Shown: one piece after another, positions 10,691-12,830 of the stretch
How the letters are laid out: each line of letters starts with the position of its first letter
Numbering within the stretch: the stretch's first letter is position 1
From: an uncultured cyanobacterium
Lineage (GTDB): Bacteria > Cyanobacteriota > Cyanobacteriia > Cyanobacteriales > Geitlerinemataceae
Direction: 5' to 3'
Assembly: GCA_937121005.1 (NCBI GenBank)
Contig: CAKZKB010000705.1
Location: forward strand, 1-12,830
DNA: 12,830 nucleotides
Made by a program: the position numbers and the translations under genes
Notes under the pieces: model-generated
Seen by the model: only the letters and a program-made list of their open reading frames with translations
Database searches by the model: none
Told to the model about the DNA's origin: nothing

Positions 10691-12830
10691 TTACCAAGGA
10701 CTACCGATCGCCGTCAACCCGGCCCAATAATAGGGATGGGTGAGATTCGTGCCATCTAAATGCGCGTATTCATTCGGTAGGGGAATTTCCAAACCATTGG
10801 CGACAATAGAACCATTGCGAACGGTGACTTCACCGCGTAACATTGCTATTTGTGCCTGTTGCAAGGCTTCAGCTTTAATCGGCGTTTCTCGCAAGTAATG
10901 GTAGAATTGAGAAATGGCTGCTAAAGTTCCTAAATCGTCAATTTGCCACAGACTGGCGACGACGGTTTTAACGCCACTCCGCACGGCTAACCCGGCAAAA
11001 CCCATTTCGGCGTAAACATCTCCGGTTCCCGATTGGCACGCACTGATAAACAGCAATTCCACTGTTGGCGGTGCGTACCATTGCGCTTTGCGGAAGTCGT
11101 CGAGCAGCACTTCTGCGTCCCAAAATTGTAGGTAGGTGTTCTTGCGACTGTAAGGATCGTAGATCGCTTCCTCATTGGCGATCGCGTCAAAACTGGCATG
11201 AGTCGCTAAGTGGACGATCGCGTAATCGCCGCGTTGTCGCTGTCGAATCAAGTTATCGAGGGTAAATTCTGGGTTGAGAAATGCGGATCCCGGCCAGAGT
11301 CCGCTTTCGATTGTAGTTGATGTCGGCGCGATCGCGTTTTGTTTTTGATGGTTTTGTTTGTTGTTAGAAGTGGAAACAGAATCGCCGACAATTGTAGACA
11401 ATTCTAGGGGAACGGCGGGTAAAGGATCGAGGGTCGTACCGGGAAATTCCGATGCTCCCATGGCTAGCACTCGCGCATTTTGGATGTTACGATAGCGAGT
11501 ATCGGTGAGGCTCATACTGGGAATGGAGCCAATGCTGTATTTCTCGACTAGAAACTGTTGCGTTTTGTTGTCGTAGAGTGCCGCTAGGGGAATTTGCCGC
11601 AAACCCGCATCCCTGGAGAAGATTAACATATCCACGTCCAAGTTTTCGAGTTCGCTTTCGAGAGGACGAATCAGCCAATCGTAAAGTTGCTCGGATGAGG
11701 GACGATAGCTGGTAGAGTTGTAGGAGTTGAGGTAGTTAATGAAGTAGGCGATCGCGTCTTCTAATTCTCCTTTGGGGAGATCGAAACTTTTGACGATCGG
11801 CTCTCCTTCGGGGACAACTAAGGCCAGAACGAGTGTTTCTTGGTTGGGTTTGTTTGGCACTGGAACGGTTTTGGCATAAACGATAACCCCTTTGCGTCCG
11901 GTCTCCGCTTCGATATTGCGAAGCACTTGACGCATATTTTCAACGGTCATTTCTTCCTCGTCACTATCGAGGTTTTCCCCGGCGGACTCTTCAAATTCGG
12001 ACTCGAATTGTTCGTCGATCGCACTGACGACATCATCGGGACTGCCGATCGTTAACGCATCGAGAATCGATTGGTCAAAAGTATTGACTGTAATGACAGG
12101 TGAGGGAAGATCGATTGTTGATGGTTCCGTTGCAGGTTCGGGAGGGTCGATCGGTTCTTCTGCGATTGGCGTTGGTTGCGGTTTGGGTTGCGGTTCGGAT
12201 GTTTCTGACAGAGTTGTTGCCACTTCCCCATCGCTTTGTGGAGGAGGATCTTGTACTGTAGTAGAAGTCGTAGGTGTTGGATTGTCTGGCGATCGCGTTT
12301 CGGCGACGGCGACTTCTGCTGTCACTTGCGTTGTCGTTTCGGCGGTTTCAATAACGCGATCGACAATACTTTCCGATGAGGGTAATTCCGCGATCGCTTC
12401 CGGTTCTTGTTGAGGAAGCGACACAATTACCTGTCCGTGTTCCGGTTCGAGTACGGGAGGAACGTTGAGAGAAATAATTGTACCACCACCGCCAGTACCC
12501 AGATCGCTCGCAGCAATACCATCTCCAGATGGCGGAATTATCCAGTTAATTGCTAAATTACCTGTTTCGGGATCTTCGTTAATGACTGTTTCTGCATCGA
12601 GTAAGTTCCCAATAAGGAAAGCTAACTTTTCCTGGGGAGTGCGATCGGGATCGATCGTATCATCTGGATCTGGCGTAGGTGTGGGAGTCGGATTCGGTGA
12701 CGGTGTAGGTGTGGGATCCGGCGTGGGAGTTGGATCTGGCGTAGGTGTAGGTGTGGGATCCGGTGACGGTGCAGGAGTTGGATCCGGTGACGGCGTAGGT
12801 GTGGGATCCGGCGTGGGAGTTGGATCTGGC
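10691..12830 (-). CDS. CHAT-domain (caspase-like) protein, C-terminal 712 residues (5' end outside window)
   Basis: On the minus strand the frame runs from the window edge (first whole codon at 12829) to the TAA at 10691-10693. The GTG at 12424 is internal and not the start. Visible order: a Pro-Thr-Asp/Ser repeat linker (residues 1 to about 55), a short globular stretch with EKLAFLIGNLLDAETV and a GTGGGG turn (about 60-135), a long Pro/Glu/Thr/Ser-rich disordered segment (about 136-245), an acidic coil, then the CHAT domain (about 300-712). The caspase-type His-Cys dyad is present: HLATHASF with His544 (codon 11198-11200) and LLFISACQSGTG with Cys598 (codon 11036-11038). The C-terminal HPYYWAGLTAIGSPW is typical of CHAT proteins. 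CHAT domains are cysteine proteases related to caspases and separase. The target is unknown. The missing N-terminus may hold TPR or secreted beta-helix modules. Confidence 0.9.
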   Translation of the reverse strand, partial: PDPTPTPDPTPTPSPDPTPAPSPDPTPTPTPDPTPTPDPTPTPSPNPTPTPTPDPDDTIDPDRTPQEKLAFLIGNLLDAETVINEDPETGNLAINWIIPPSGDGIAASDLGTGGGGTIISLNVPPVLEPEHGQVIVSLPQQEPEAIAELPSSESIVDRVIETAETTTQVTAEVAVAETRSPDNPTPTTSTTVQDPPPQSDGEVATTLSETSEPQPKPQPTPIAEEPIDPPEPATEPSTIDLPSPVITVNTFDQSILDALTIGSPDDVVSAIDEQFESEFEESAGENLDSDEEEMTVENMRQVLRNIEAETGRKGVIVYAKTVPVPNKPNQETLVLALVVPEGEPIVKSFDLPKGELEDAIAYFINYLNSYNSTSYRPSSEQLYDWLIRPLESELENLDVDMLIFSRDAGLRQIPLAALYDNKTQQFLVEKYSIGSIPSMSLTDTRYRNIQNARVLAMGASEFPGTTLDPLPAVPLELSTIVGDSVSTSNNKQNHQKQNAIAPTSTTIESGLWPGSAFLNPEFTLDNLIRQRQRGDYAIVHLATHASFDAIANEEAIYDPYSRKNTYLQFWDAEVLLDDFRKAQWYAPPTVELLFISACQSGTGDVYAEMGFAGLAVRSGVKTVVASLWQIDDLGTLAAISQFYHYLRETPIKAEALQQAQIAMLRGEVTVRNGSIVANGLEIPLPNEYAHLDGTNLTHPYYWAGLTAIGSPW
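12655..12830 (-). repeat. Tandem repeat encoding a (P-D/S-P-T-P-T)n linker
   Basis: Imperfect units of about 12-18 bp, such as CCAGATCCAACTCCCACG and CCGGATCCCACACCTACG on the minus strand, repeat head to tail to the window edge. They encode a Pro-rich linker in the CHAT protein with Thr and Asp/Ser alternating between prolines. All unit lengths are multiples of three or six bases, so copy changes would keep frame. The array continues beyond the window. Confidence 0.85.

Noticed and set aside
12655..12830. Possible CRISPR-like or regulatory tandem array at the right edge
   Set aside because: The units are contiguous, have no unique spacers, and translate in one frame as a Pro-Thr-Asp linker continuous with the CHAT protein.

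Overview
The window looks like chromosomal DNA from a cyanobacterium. The octamer GCGATCGC (HIP1) and its GCGATCG/CGATCGC variants are scattered through genes and spacers. The petB-petD pair encodes the cytochrome b6f core of oxygenic photosynthesis with cyanobacterial protein lengths (222 and 160 aa), and several other proteins are of types best known from cyanobacteria. I cannot name the genus from sequence alone. No tRNA, rRNA, CRISPR array or complete transposase gene is visible.

Layout. 1-744 is the 3' end of a gene for a probably secreted protein: a poly-Gly/poly-Pro linker over a C11 tract, then two PPC-like beta domains, each carrying a canonical EF-hand-type calcium loop. 745-2571 is accessory-like and repeat-rich. 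It holds a 30-bp perfect palindrome, a terminator, a Uma2-family nuclease-fold gene, a hicB-like antitoxin gene with no visible hicA, and a 164-bp element with 15-bp terminal inverted repeats and 14-bp flanking direct repeats, inserted in another palindromic repeat. 2572-2823 encodes a small conserved-type protein of unknown function. 3060-7188 is a membrane transport block: a CPA-type cation/proton antiporter with a TrkA-like cytoplasmic tail, a DUF4212 small subunit, and its VC_2705-type sodium:solute symporter partner. A dispersed repeat pair separates the two symporter genes. 7328-8551 is petB-petD, with a hairpin between the genes and a terminator after them.

Convergent to petD is a CobO/BtuR-like protein (8612-9154, minus) whose Walker A P-loop is gone while the rest of the fold signature remains. 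Divergent from it is a rhomboid-unrelated site-2-type (M50) membrane protease with a CBS-like tail (9367-10602). The right end (10691 to the window edge, minus) is the C-terminal part of a large CHAT-domain (caspase-like) protein. Its frame stays open to the edge through a Pro-Thr-Asp repeat linker, so the gene is 5'-truncated by the window.

How the genes relate. petB and petD form an operon. The DUF4212 and symporter genes encode two subunits of one transporter and may share a predicted promoter near 5015-5042, with the antiporter just upstream as a possible Na+ partner. The other genes look like separate transcription units. Several features merit attention: the degenerate P-loop protein, the MITE-like insertion, the repeat families occupying operon spacers, the EF-loop/PPC repeats, and the CHAT protein whose linker suggests an exported or multidomain architecture.
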